Shown: positions 1 through 7,505 of the stretch, piece by piece | Position numbering within the stretch: position 1 is the first letter of the stretch | How the letters are laid out: every line of letters begins with the position of its first letter | Assembly (NCBI GenBank): GCA_002423495.1 | Contig: DIWN01000092.1 | Location: forward strand, 1-49,347 | Source of the DNA: Anaerolineaceae bacterium UBA6105 | GTDB taxonomy: Bacteria > Chloroflexota > Anaerolineae > Anaerolineales > Anaerolineaceae | Reading direction: 5' to 3' | Length of the DNA stretch: 49,347 nt | Position numbers and translations under genes: made by a program | Notes under the pieces: model-generated | Told to the model about the DNA's origin: nothing | The model's input: only the letters and a program-made list of their open reading frames with translations | Database searches by the model: none

Positions 1-141
1 GGACTTCTGAAACATAGTGGAAAGGAGTGACGTTTGGGATGACACTACCTGCATTGTCCAAAATGACACTTCAAAGTTCAACTCACCAGAATACTTCCAC
101 GCCATTTTCCAGACTTTTTTATTTATGGCTATAATTTACAC

Positions 142-1623
142 ATGCGCAGAAAATCCTCGCTTATCCGTTGGGCTGCATTGGGATTGATCCTCATGGCAGG
201 CTTCCTGCTGATTCTGCAGCTCGTACGCTATGGGCGCATCCGCGCGACTTTTCCCACCGGGCTGACGGTCGCCAACATCCCCATCGGCGGGCTCACCTTT
301 GAGACCGCCTCTGAGCGGCTCGTGCAGGCGTACATGTCGCCCATTGAACTGCAGTACCAGTCCGCGCGTATCCAGGTGCGCCCTGCCACCATCGGGTTCG
401 AGCTGCAGGTGAACAATATGCTCGCCGCGGCTGATAAACAGCGTACCGGCGAACCCTTTTGGACCGGTTTCTGGAAATACATCTGGAACCAGCCCATCAC
501 CAGCCTGAACATCCCGCTGCAAGCCAAATTCGACAAAGCCCGCATGCGCAACTACCTCGAAACCGAGATTTCCGTGCGCTACGATCAGCCGTCCACGCCG
601 CCCATGCCGATCCCCGGCGAAAGCGGTTTCTCAACAGGACTTGCCGGCACCGAGCTCGACTACGATACCTCTGTTGACCGCATCATTATCGCGCTTTCCT
701 CCAGCTCCCGGCGCACTGCCAGGCTGGAAGTCCTCAGGACCAACCCGGCCAAACCATCCTTCGAGATCCTGCAATACATGCTCACCGACATCATCGACCA
801 GTCCGCCTTCGATGGCGTGGTGGAACTCTATTTCAAAGACCTGCAGAGCGGTTTCGTGCTGCATTTCGCCCATAGCAAGGTCGGCGACACAGACTACCCC
901 ATCAACATCGCGTACTCCGCCTGGAGCACGATCAAGATCCCGACTCTGATCACGCTTTTCAAGAACCTCGAAGCCCCCTACGACCCCGAAATCCTGGCAG
1001 AAATTGAGGCGATGGTGGAGATGTCGAGCAACGAATCAACCGACTCGGTAGCGAAGAAAGTCATCGAGCCCAACCTTGCCCCCTTGCGCATCACCGATGA
1101 CGCTCAGACGCTCGGGCTGGAGAATACATTCTGGGGCGGTTTCTTTGGGCTTGGCTCGCCGCTCCTCAAAGAGTTTTCCACCCCCGCCAACCAGCGCACG
1201 GATTACGACACCGATCCGGATCGATACGGTCAGACCACCCCGCTGGACATGGGCTTACTGCTAGAGGATATTTACTACTGCGCCGAGAACTACGGCGGTT
1301 CGATCCCGATTGCTTTTGAGGGTGCCATCACCCAACAGGAATGCCAGATGATGGTCACCTACCTCTCGCGCAACAAAATTGGCGTGCTGTTTGAAGCTGG
1401 CGTGCCCGCTGGAACGCAGGTGGCGCACAAGCACGGCTGGGCGAACGAGGTGCAGGATGGTTACGTGCACACCATGGCAGACGCTGGCATTATCTATACC
1501 CCCGGCGGGAACTACGTCCTTTCTGTGTTCATTTACCACCCCGTGCAGGTGATCTTTGACAGGGCAAACCTGATGTTTGCTAACATTTCCGGCGCGATTT
1601 ACAACTACTACAATTTGGACTAA
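142..1623 (+). CDS. Membrane-anchored class A beta-lactamase-like serine hydrolase
   Basis: The protein has 493 residues. It begins with an Arg/Lys-rich N-terminus and one hydrophobic segment (about residues 10-27), so it is probably anchored in the membrane with its body outside. Residues about 35-110 look like a VanW/PG-binding-4 type region. The C-terminal half carries the serine beta-lactamase/PBP triad in order: S262-x-x-K265 (STIK), S296-N297 (SDN-like), and K430-H-G432 in place of KTG. The likely substrate is peptidoglycan or a beta-lactam, but the sequence cannot separate a hydrolase from a transpeptidase-like enzyme. It is a host-flank gene lying just upstream of tRNA-Arg and outside the integrated element. 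The ATG at 142 immediately precedes the basic segment; no strong ribosome binding site is visible. Confidence 0.8.
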   Translation: MRRKSSLIRWAALGLILMAGFLLILQLVRYGRIRATFPTGLTVANIPIGGLTFETASERLVQAYMSPIELQYQSARIQVRPATIGFELQVNNMLAAADKQRTGEPFWTGFWKYIWNQPITSLNIPLQAKFDKARMRNYLETEISVRYDQPSTPPMPIPGESGFSTGLAGTELDYDTSVDRIIIALSSSSRRTARLEVLRTNPAKPSFEILQYMLTDIIDQSAFDGVVELYFKDLQSGFVLHFAHSKVGDTDYPINIAYSAWSTIKIPTLITLFKNLEAPYDPEILAEIEAMVEMSSNESTDSVAKKVIEPNLAPLRITDDAQTLGLENTFWGGFFGLGSPLLKEFSTPANQRTDYDTDPDRYGQTTPLDMGLLLEDIYYCAENYGGSIPIAFEGAITQQECQMMVTYLSRNKIGVLFEAGVPAGTQVAHKHGWANEVQDGYVHTMADAGIIYTPGGNYVLSVFIYHPVQVIFDRANLMFANISGAIYNYYNLD

Positions 1624-1652
1624 CTGCCTTCGCGCAAATTGGTGCGCTTGCG

Positions 1653-1658
1653 GTATAA
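1653..1658 (+). promoter_or_regulatory. Probable -10 box of the tRNA-Arg promoter
   Basis: A perfect TATAAT ends 11 nt before the first base of the tRNA, which suits a start a few bases upstream of the mature tRNA. The -35 element is poor (TTCGCG about 18 nt upstream). This is inference from position. Confidence 0.5.
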
Positions 1659-1669
1659 TGTCCTCGCTC

Positions 1670-1742
1670 GCCCCCGTAGCTCAATGGATAGAGTACCTGA
1701 CTTCGAATCAGTCGGTTGCGTGTTCGAATCACGCCGGGGGCA
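1670..1742 (+). tRNA. tRNA-Arg (anticodon TCG), integration target
   Basis: The 73-nt cloverleaf can be folded by eye. The acceptor stem is GCCCCCG with CGGGGGC plus discriminator A. The D arm is GCTC/GAGT, the anticodon loop CTTCGAA has anticodon TCG, the variable loop is CGGTT, and the T arm is GCGTG-TTCGAAT-CACGC. CCA is not encoded. The part from base 1700 (anticodon stem-loop) to the 3' end is the left copy of the 43-bp repeat bounding the island, so the tRNA stays complete after integration. Confidence 0.95.
1700..1742 (+). repeat. Left attachment site (43-bp direct repeat)
   Basis: This stretch is identical over 43 bases to 40708-40750. It comprises the anticodon loop through the discriminator base of tRNA-Arg. 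Identity stops at once on both sides: G versus A before it and C versus T after it. This is the usual signature of tRNA-targeted tyrosine recombination. Confidence 0.92.
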
Positions 1743-1770
1743 CTGTATATAGTGGTCGCGTGACCAAAAA

Positions 1771-1785
1771 CCCCTACATATAGGG
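1771..1785. repeat. CCCCTA-type near-palindrome beside the left att site
   Basis: CCCCTACATATAGGG lies 28 nt inside the left att repeat. A close relative, CCCCTATATATAGG, lies at 40673-40686, 21 nt inside the right att repeat. Symmetric placement suggests a recombination-associated protein site (core flank, Xis or host factor). The function is inferred. Confidence 0.5.
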
Positions 1786-1787
1786 AT

Positions 1788-1821
1788 AAGAAAGAGTCTT
1801 TTGAATTCAAGGCTCTTTCTT
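1788..1821. terminator. Hairpin between tRNA-Arg and the integrase 3' end
   Basis: A 9-bp stem, AAGAAAGAG (1788-1796) with CTCTTTCTT (1813-1821), encloses the small palindrome TTGAATTCAA. It sits between the convergent tRNA and integrase and could terminate either transcript. No long T-run is present on either side. Confidence 0.4.
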
Positions 1822-1841
1822 TACAGCTAATTTACAGCTAC
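1820..1841 (+). repeat. Doubled TTTACAGCTA motif, left end (putative integrase arm sites)
   Basis: The 10-mer TTTACAGCTA occurs twice, 12 nt apart start to start. The whole 22-nt stretch recurs identically at 40576-40597, in the same orientation relative to the window. Paired short repeats flanking both att sites fit arm-type binding sites for the integrase N-terminal domain. Confidence 0.6.
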
Positions 1842-1849
1842 AGTGGATC

Positions 1850-3013
1850 TCAATTTGATTTTCCTGTTTCCATAATCGTATTAAATTCATCACTTACTTC
1901 AATCAGTGTAAGCAAATCATCCATTTTCTCAGCGGCTTCTTCCTGCATAGGTGGAAGAACATGGCTGTATGTATTTAAGGTAAGGCTAATATCAGAATGA
2001 CCTAATCTTTCTGAAACGATCTTGGGATTTACACCTTGCTGCAACATGAGTGTTGCGGCTGTGTGTCGAAGATCGTGAAAACGAAGATTTGGCAGACCTG
2101 CTCTATTTAGACAGTCTTTATATGTCTTTAAGACATTGGAAGGGTCAAGTGGTGTACCAATCGGTGATGGGAAAATTAAACCATTTTCATGCCATTTTTC
2201 GCCCAGGAGAATGCTTTCTTTTGCTTGATTATTCTTGTATTCTCGCAGTTTCTCAATCGTTGACTTTCCTAATACTATTACCCTTCTCCCGGATGCGGAT
2301 TTCGGTTCACAAAAAACCAGTCCAACTCCTTTTCTACGCTGAACTTGTCTTTGTACTTGGATCCGTCTGGACGTCCAATCGAGGTCTGACCACTTCAAGC
2401 CTAACAACTCACCTTGTCTTAATCCTGTCACGACAGCAACCCAAAGTAGTAACCTCATCTGCTCACTTTCAGCAACCTGGATTAACTGCCGCACTTGAAA
2501 ATCATTTAGTGTTTTCATTTCTTTCCGAACCACTTTTGGACGTGTGACTGAATCTGCCACATTTCTATAAACTAGTCCCAACTTAAGGGCATGGTTTAAA
2601 GCACGATGGATTACAGCATGTATCATGCGCGTTGTGTTTGGACTCACGCCATTCGCCAGTTTATTTGTATATAGTGATTGGACATGATCAGGTCGTAAAT
2701 CCTTCAAAACTATATACCCAAGTACGGGATTTATGTGTTGATGCACCACTTGAGAATACTGCTGATAAGTATTAGGCCTTACAGAAGTTTTCGCTACAAC
2801 TAACCACTCATCAAGAAATTTCGACAGTGATACCTTTGATCCTGCGAACACCAGACCTTGACGCCTCTGTTCAATGATTGTATGACGCCAAGCGTTTGCG
2901 TCTTTTTGCGTTTCAAAATATTTAGTCTCCCGATTTTTACCTGAGCCTACCTGGGCTACCCAACGATTACCCCTCTTGAACACACTTCCTTCGCCATTAG
3001 CTCGTTTTGCCAT
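1850..3013 (-). CDS. int: Tyrosine recombinase/integrase of the element
   Basis: The protein has 387 residues. Residues 1-58 resemble the AP2-like arm-binding domain of phage integrases (GSVFKRGNRWVAQVG...). A SAM-like core-binding domain follows at about 63-150, then the catalytic domain at about 168-355. All tyrosine recombinase residues are visible: R199 (TGLRQGE), K238, H313 and R316 (HDLRH), H339 (LGHS) and the nucleophile Y349 (TYSHV). It catalyses site-specific exchange between the element att site and the tRNA-Arg 3' end. The ATG at 3013 has a strong AGGAGG ribosome site 5 nt upstream. The gene ends 108 nt from the left att repeat, the classic position. It looks intact. Confidence 0.95.
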   Translation of the reverse strand: MAKRANGEGSVFKRGNRWVAQVGSGKNRETKYFETQKDANAWRHTIIEQRRQGLVFAGSKVSLSKFLDEWLVVAKTSVRPNTYQQYSQVVHQHINPVLGYIVLKDLRPDHVQSLYTNKLANGVSPNTTRMIHAVIHRALNHALKLGLVYRNVADSVTRPKVVRKEMKTLNDFQVRQLIQVAESEQMRLLLWVAVVTGLRQGELLGLKWSDLDWTSRRIQVQRQVQRRKGVGLVFCEPKSASGRRVIVLGKSTIEKLREYKNNQAKESILLGEKWHENGLIFPSPIGTPLDPSNVLKTYKDCLNRAGLPNLRFHDLRHTAATLMLQQGVNPKIVSERLGHSDISLTLNTYSHVLPPMQEEAAEKMDDLLTLIEVSDEFNTIMETGKSN

Positions 3014-3059
3014 CTTGTCCTCCTGTAAACAAATTAGTTTTAATAATATTTGTGGATTT

Positions 3060-3115
3060 GTAGAAATGTAGGTCTGTAGATGACTCTCCCATCTTCTACT
3101 CTCCTACATTTCTAC
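3060..3115. repeat. 13-bp inverted repeat between the integrase and the replication-type gene
   Basis: GTAGAAATGTAGG at 3060-3072 is the exact inverse of CCTACATTTCTAC at 3103-3115. CTGTAGATGA and CATCTTCTAC lie between them. The GTAGAA core resembles the GTAGAAGT tandem at 40420-40459 near the other end. It may be an operator or a further recombinase-accessory site upstream of int. Confidence 0.5.
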
Positions 3116-3131
3116 ATCTTCTCCGAGGTAA

Positions 3132-4538
3132 TTACTTTTTCCCAAGCATAAATATATTTTTGCCGTCCTGTTTGACTTCAAAAACCTTACCTTCAGAAAT
3201 GAGCTTGTTCAATGCTGGTGTAACAACATCGCTTTTGAGGCCAGTAAATTGGCAGATTTCTCGTATTCCGGACATCAGTTTGATGCCAATTGCTCGAATT
3301 ATTTGAGCTTCTATAGGCATATCCTTCACATATCTAGTAGTTGGACTATCTTTAGTAGTCGTTACCTGTTGATACAACTCATGCAGACCGATACGCCATC
3401 TTTCAGTGATAGCTTGCGCTTTTGCCCAATGCTTGAGTTCAATACTCTCACTATTTTCAAAGCTGGCAAATAAAGCTGCGATCCTTAATGCTTTCTCTGG
3501 AAATCTGGTGTAATTACCATCGAGGTCAAAGTTTTGATTGTTTAACGTTTGCAAGCGCAATTCCTGATGATATACATAATGTGCTTCATATACTTCACTA
3601 CTAATTTTGAGGTGAATAATAGGCAATGGTTTAGGAACTAAAACCTGTTTGCCTTCAGATTCAACAATCTTATATCCAGGGAATCCAAGACGGGCATTCC
3701 AGTTTACCAATGGTAAAACCAAGCTTTCTGGAAATATCCTTTGCTGATTAGGAAATTTTCCGAAAGATAGTGAAGCATTCGGCGGTGTAGGTGTAGCAAA
3801 ACGGGCGAAAAAACCATCGCCCCAAAGTGTGTTACCTCTTCTTGCATATGGCGCGAGATCAGCAATTGTCACATTTGCCAGCATTGGCAGGTATGGTTGA
3901 CTGATTAAATTTTTGCCTCGTGAGATTGTGCTATATTCATATTTCGAAGGTGAGTCATCTAAGGTTCTTATCAAACCCTTGATTCCGTTCATAATGCCGT
4001 TTGGTTGCATCATAGCCTTTAAGTTGTCACCAAACTCATCGACTACCCAACCACGCTGACCAGCAGTTAACACACGATGAATTTCTTTTTGCTGTAGTTC
4101 ATCACTCAAATGCCTAAAATTTCCAGGCAATTCATTGGAAGCCATATCCGAAATCAGCTTTTGAGGCGTAATTTCATCAGGTGCAAGCAACCATTCAAGA
4201 CGTGCTTCTCTCAACAAACTCTTCGCTATATTTGAAGCTGTTGATTTAGCGTGGATACTAGTTCGCCCAACCAGCATGGTATTCAAGTTAGTTTTACGTG
4301 GACTACCAAGGTCAAAAACAACACGCCCAGCCGCAACAGTTGACAGCACAAATAAACCACAGGCTTCATGGTAATCATCAAACGACTCCGGGCTCCATTT
4401 TCGGCTGAAATCAACATACTCATCCAACCAAGGACAAGCATCTACTCCAAGTTCCTCTGGTAATCTGGCCTCTTCTGGCAGCTGTGGAACTTCACTATTT
4501 AGTTGATTTGATGAAGAAATTGTATTAAAATTGTCCAT
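3132..4538 (-). CDS. DUF3987-like replication-associated protein
   Basis: The protein has 468 residues. By overall pattern it resembles DUF3987-type proteins of plasmids and integrative elements, which are thought to act in DNA replication (helicase/primase-associated). Around residues 90-105 there is a P-loop-like stretch, VGRTSIHAKST, longer than a canonical Walker A and lacking its second glycine. A C-terminal winged-helix-like segment (residues about 415-465: MSGIREICQFTGLKSDVVTPAL) could bind DNA. The ATG at 4538 has AGGAG 6 nt upstream. It lies 46 nt beyond the integrase-side inverted repeat and downstream of the excisionase-like gene. Whether it supports autonomous replication of the excised circle is inference. 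Confidence 0.55.
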   Translation of the reverse strand: MDNFNTISSSNQLNSEVPQLPEEARLPEELGVDACPWLDEYVDFSRKWSPESFDDYHEACGLFVLSTVAAGRVVFDLGSPRKTNLNTMLVGRTSIHAKSTASNIAKSLLREARLEWLLAPDEITPQKLISDMASNELPGNFRHLSDELQQKEIHRVLTAGQRGWVVDEFGDNLKAMMQPNGIMNGIKGLIRTLDDSPSKYEYSTISRGKNLISQPYLPMLANVTIADLAPYARRGNTLWGDGFFARFATPTPPNASLSFGKFPNQQRIFPESLVLPLVNWNARLGFPGYKIVESEGKQVLVPKPLPIIHLKISSEVYEAHYVYHQELRLQTLNNQNFDLDGNYTRFPEKALRIAALFASFENSESIELKHWAKAQAITERWRIGLHELYQQVTTTKDSPTTRYVKDMPIEAQIIRAIGIKLMSGIREICQFTGLKSDVVTPALNKLISEGKVFEVKQDGKNIFMLGKK

Positions 4539-4571
4539 GATAAACTCCTGATGTAGGAATTTTGTCAGTTG

Positions 4572-4602
4572 ACCCGCCGCCTGGCCGTGGCGGGTATTTT
4601 TT
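4572..4602 (+). terminator. Intrinsic-terminator-like hairpin (plus-strand reading)
   Basis: The stem ACCCGCC (4572-4578) pairs with GGCGGGT (4589-4595), followed by A and six T (4597-4602). The T-run fits plus-strand transcription, whereas both flanking genes are on the minus strand. It would block antisense transcription, or it serves as a plain hairpin between the excisionase and the DUF3987-like gene. Confidence 0.5.
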
Positions 4603-4615
4603 AAAGTATTTCCAA

Positions 4616-4822
4616 TTATTTTCCAAGGAAGTCATGTTCTTCTCCGTTATATTCTCGATTATTTAAAATATATCCTTCCAAATCTTCATTACTTACCCGC
4701 ACATTCTTACCAATAGTAATTGTGGGGATTTCTCTTTGCCGCATCATGTGGTAAGCCTTTGAGCGACTAACTCCCAAAATATTCTCAACTTCTAATGCTG
4801 TTAATAATCTCTCCGTAATCAT
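4616..4822 (-). CDS. Excisionase-family helix-turn-helix protein
   Basis: The protein has 68 residues of MerR-like/excisionase type: LLTALEVENILGVSRSKAYHMM forms the HTH, and IPTITIGKNVRVSNEDLEGYI forms the wing and the typical C-terminal strand and helix. Such proteins bend DNA at att sites to drive excision, or regulate element genes. The ATG at 4822 has AAGGAGG close upstream. Its place in the integrase module supports a recombination directionality role, but AlpA-like transcription control is equally possible. Confidence 0.75.
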   Translation of the reverse strand: MITERLLTALEVENILGVSRSKAYHMMRQREIPTITIGKNVRVSNEDLEGYILNNREYNGEEHDFLGK

Positions 4823-4836
4823 TGTTCCTCCTTAGA

Positions 4837-4867
4837 ATAAAAAAACGGTGTAAACATTCACACCGTT
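4837..4867 (-). terminator. Intrinsic terminator of the HTH gene
   Basis: On the minus strand, AACGGTGT and ACACCGTT form an 8-bp stem with an 8-nt loop, followed directly by a run of seven T. It lies 54 nt after the stop of the gene ending at 4921 and before the excisionase gene, so the two appear to be separate transcripts. Confidence 0.8.
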
Positions 4868-4920
4868 CAGTCTAAACCAAGTAAATTACCGAATGCAATA
4901 TACCGAATTTACCAATTTCT

Positions 4921-5760
4921 TTACTTTTTTATTCGATCTTCATCTCTTGGAACAATATCTCTGCCATAAATTCCACGAAGTCTTGTGAGAGTATTATAAA
5001 CGGTTCTATCCGCTCGATCAATTTCCCTAGCGATTTTTGTAGCCTTAGCACCTTCCAGCCATCTTTTTAGAATAATTCGATCAAAATTGTTATCTGGTAT
5101 TTTCTCTATAATGTCTGATATTTGTCCTTTATCTCCTTCAGAATTTTCTACAATTCTTTCAATTGCCAAATCATTTGGTAGACCTTGATTAATCTGAAGC
5201 TCATAAATCTGCCTTATTTCCTCACATACAACTTCCGGAAGATACGAATAAATTTCTACATCACTTGGCGCATACTTCAAGAAATCATCATAATATTCAT
5301 TTTCTGACTCAAACATTTCAGGGAAGACTTCTGGTAAACAAAAATAACCTGTATCCCAACCAATATTTACCCACTCCATTGTCGCGCCTTCACCTCTTTT
5401 ACAATTTAGCGATTCAACACTAAATGGAATTTCCCATTTTGAGAAAACCATAAAATAAAAAATATCGAAAACCCTTAATCCAATTGAGTAATCTTGAATA
5501 TGATAAACAGCGGCTCTTACATATACTCTATTTAAATCGACCTTAATAACATCAATCTCACCCAACAGAATTTGTTGCGTGATTTCAGGTTTCTCATCTT
5601 GTAGATAGATAGAATATCGATGTCCTTTGTAGGAAATATTCCTTTTCGTAAATGTAAACTTTGGAGAATCTTTTTTTGATACAAAATCAAGAAAAAAATA
5701 TTCAAAATTTGTATCGAATATTTCAAATGAAACTGGAATAGTTAATTCAGGTAATAACAT
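4921..5760 (-). CDS. Unknown protein with C-terminal helix-turn-helix
   Basis: The protein has 279 residues. I do not recognise a family for the N-terminal 215 residues, which are rich in aromatic and acidic residues and predicted beta (many F, Y and I). Residues about 225-265 (LKRWLEGAKATKIAREIDRADRTVYNTLTRL) form a clear helix-turn-helix of the sigma-70 region 4/LuxR type, so it probably binds DNA as a regulator. Base composition is markedly AT-rich compared with the ArdC-HIRAN block. It has its own terminator downstream and a long AT-rich non-coding region upstream. The ribosome site is weak. Confidence 0.55.
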   Translation of the reverse strand: MLLPELTIPVSFEIFDTNFEYFFLDFVSKKDSPKFTFTKRNISYKGHRYSIYLQDEKPEITQQILLGEIDVIKVDLNRVYVRAAVYHIQDYSIGLRVFDIFYFMVFSKWEIPFSVESLNCKRGEGATMEWVNIGWDTGYFCLPEVFPEMFESENEYYDDFLKYAPSDVEIYSYLPEVVCEEIRQIYELQINQGLPNDLAIERIVENSEGDKGQISDIIEKIPDNNFDRIILKRWLEGAKATKIAREIDRADRTVYNTLTRLRGIYGRDIVPRDEDRIKK

Positions 5761-6226
5761 AAGGACCGCCTTTTACTAATTATTAGAAAAATAAATCAAT
5801 CTTATTAAGAATTGACGTTAAATTAAGGAGATTGATTTTAAGGCATATATCCATTCATTTTTATTCATTCACTCTCTATTATTCCTAACAAATTTTATTC
5901 TAATCTATTTAGCGACAAGAATATTTTTTCTGGAATCAATCCTAATTATAGTCAGTTTCATAGCACAAATATCTTTGATTAAGTATCAATACTCTTTATT
6001 AATATAAATGCAGGAACCTAAATTCGAATCCAATATCCCTATATCTGCATAACCGAAAGATCATTGAGGGCAAGCTAATTTACAACATGTTTAAATGTTG
6101 AACTAGCATACCCTCAATATTGAAACATTCTACGGTTTGAACGGACGATTTCACTCAGCACTACTTTCAGATTCATTTTCCTCCATCGGTGAGGAAACGG
6201 TCAAAATTTTCAACTAGTGGAAATTG
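5761..6226. other. AT-rich non-coding region between the HTH and ArdC-like genes
   Basis: About 466 nt show no supportable gene. It is very AT-rich and holds the extended palindrome at 6063-6118 and a 7-bp hairpin TTTCCTC/GAGGAAA at 6177-6197 just after the ArdC-like stop. It could hold promoters or a replication or transfer origin. I cannot assign one. Confidence 0.4.
6063..6118. repeat. Nested imperfect palindrome of about 56 nt
   Basis: Three inverted pairs are nested: ATTGAGGG (6063-6070) with CCCTCAAT (6111-6118), GCTA (6074-6077) with TAGC (6104-6107), and AACAT (6084-6088) with ATGTT (6095-6099). The outer spacings are equal (3 and 3 nt). It could form a large cruciform or hairpin, or be a dimeric protein site. 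Confidence 0.55.
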
Positions 6227-7042
6227 TTAAGCATCATGAAAGTAACTATCTGTTGCCGTAATGATTTTGTGAGCTGTATCCCTGATCCTTTCCATGTGAG
6301 CAAATATTTCATCAGATTTGAGCTTAAATAGAGCAAGATAATTTGGACTGTTTAAATTTCCTAGCCCGAAGTGCTTACAAACGACAAAGGCCACCCCTTC
6401 AGCCTCCAGTTCCTTAATCGCTCTATTTTGAAGGTTATTTTTGTCTTTGTGCATCAGCTCATGGGCAATTTCATGGACCAGCGTCTTGGAGCCTGCGGTG
6501 AGGTCTATATCGATCGAGCCACCCTTGGAGACACCCTGCACTTCTTTAAGAAGATTCTTGAAAGTAACAGATATCCCACAGCCCTTTGCAAATTGGACCA
6601 AGCGGTAATTCAATTCTTTGTTTTTTTCTGGACTCTTCCACTCTGGTGGAGGCGGTAGCGGTTCACCCTCTGTTTGGGCAACATCGAAAACATAGACGAC
6701 TTTGAAACCCACCAAACGTTTTATTTCAATCCCATCTTTCTCATCCTCATTGACGAGAATCGGTGCCAGTATCGGAATGCCCCGCTCCCCTTTTCGGACA
6801 AAACGATTCAAGCTAATCCATCTGTGAAACCCGGCGACAAACGTAGCGTCAGGTTTGAATTGCATAATCAACCAGATGTTACCCAGTGAGTAATCATGAA
6901 ATCTGGAACAGAAGTCCAGATAACGGAGCATTTCATCGCTGGACCGGGCTTCGTCTGTCGCTTGGGCAAGTTCTTTAATGTGCTGCTGAATACTCAAGTT
7001 CAAATCCTTGGCAGAACACCTGGTTTCAACTAAGCTATCCAT
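6227..7042 (-). CDS. ArdC-like antirestriction protein with zinc metallopeptidase domain
   Basis: The protein has 271 residues. The N-terminal region (about 15-125) resembles the ArdC ssDNA-binding domain, including SLGNIWLIMQFKPDATFVAGFHRW and GERGIPILAPI. The C-terminal half is an M78/ImmA-like zincin with H190-E-I-A-H194 and a downstream ELEAEGVAFVV helix giving the third ligand. ArdC proteins protect incoming element DNA from host restriction during establishment. The start is set at 7042 because AAAGGAG lies 6 nt upstream; the reading frame stays open further upstream, but that part translates the reverse of the next region and lacks a ribosome site. It is separated from its upstream neighbour by a 13-bp hairpin. 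Confidence 0.75.
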   Translation of the reverse strand: MDSLVETRCSAKDLNLSIQQHIKELAQATDEARSSDEMLRYLDFCSRFHDYSLGNIWLIMQFKPDATFVAGFHRWISLNRFVRKGERGIPILAPILVNEDEKDGIEIKRLVGFKVVYVFDVAQTEGEPLPPPPEWKSPEKNKELNYRLVQFAKGCGISVTFKNLLKEVQGVSKGGSIDIDLTAGSKTLVHEIAHELMHKDKNNLQNRAIKELEAEGVAFVVCKHFGLGNLNSPNYLALFKLKSDEIFAHMERIRDTAHKIITATDSYFHDA

Positions 7043-7066
7043 ATCAAACTCCTTTCGTAAGAAATG

Positions 7067-7098
7067 AACATGGAGCAGACCTATATCTGCTCCATGTT
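7067..7098 (-). terminator. 13-bp perfect hairpin between the 122-aa gene and the ArdC-like gene
   Basis: AACATGGAGCAGA (7067-7079) and its exact inverse (7086-7098) enclose a 6-nt loop. The following minus-strand bases are only weakly T-rich. It lies 26 nt after the 122-aa gene stop and 25 nt before the ArdC start, so it is a terminator or an mRNA processing/stability element. Confidence 0.55.
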
Positions 7099-7124
7099 TT
7101 GAATTGTTTATTAAATTTGATTGT

Positions 7125-7493
7125 CTATACGTACGACCCCAAGGGCAGTTCGCCATTCTCGACCATCCGAGCCAATTTCTTCGCGGTCTCGATGGCTGTC
7201 TCGTTGCGGGCATCGGAATATTGCTGTTCGGAGAGTCCGATGACCAACCCGAGAGCAAAACAAATGGCCAGTCGTTGGAGAGTTCGATGCGTAAAGCGCA
7301 GGTTCAAACCGATTTGTTTCCCTTCCGGAAAACCCTTCGAACCTAAATTGAGATACTGGTCAAAGAGCTTGGTGAAGTTCTCAGGGGTCATAGACCTGGC
7401 AAGGGCATAGATGCTGAGGATATCTCCGCTTGGCTCTTCCTTGCCAGTTACCGGATTACGCTGCATGAGTTGAATAACTGTGGCTTTATCCAT
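7125..7493 (-). CDS. Hypothetical protein, 122 aa
   Basis: I do not recognise a family. The sequence is mostly helical in character: a start with MDKATVIQLMQRNPVTGKEEPSG, a central segment TLQRLAICFALGLVIGLSEQQYSDARNET and a final LARMVENGELPLGSYV. The LAICFALGLVIGL stretch is hydrophobic but short for a membrane span. The ATG at 7493 has a GAGGAGG ribosome site. It follows the HIRAN gene by 12 nt, so the two are almost certainly co-transcribed and may act together. Confidence 0.6.
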   Translation of the reverse strand: MDKATVIQLMQRNPVTGKEEPSGDILSIYALARSMTPENFTKLFDQYLNLGSKGFPEGKQIGLNLRFTHRTLQRLAICFALGLVIGLSEQQYSDARNETAIETAKKLARMVENGELPLGSYV

Positions 7494-7505
7494 GCTTCCT
7501 CCTCG

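Noticed and set aside
1577..1783. Short plus-strand frame across the tRNA
   Set aside because: It runs through the tRNA and att site and has no protein signature.
7043..7258. N-terminal extension of the ArdC-like protein
   Set aside because: The extension has no ribosome site and crosses the 13-bp hairpin and part of the neighbouring gene; the start at 7042 has a strong AAAGGAG.
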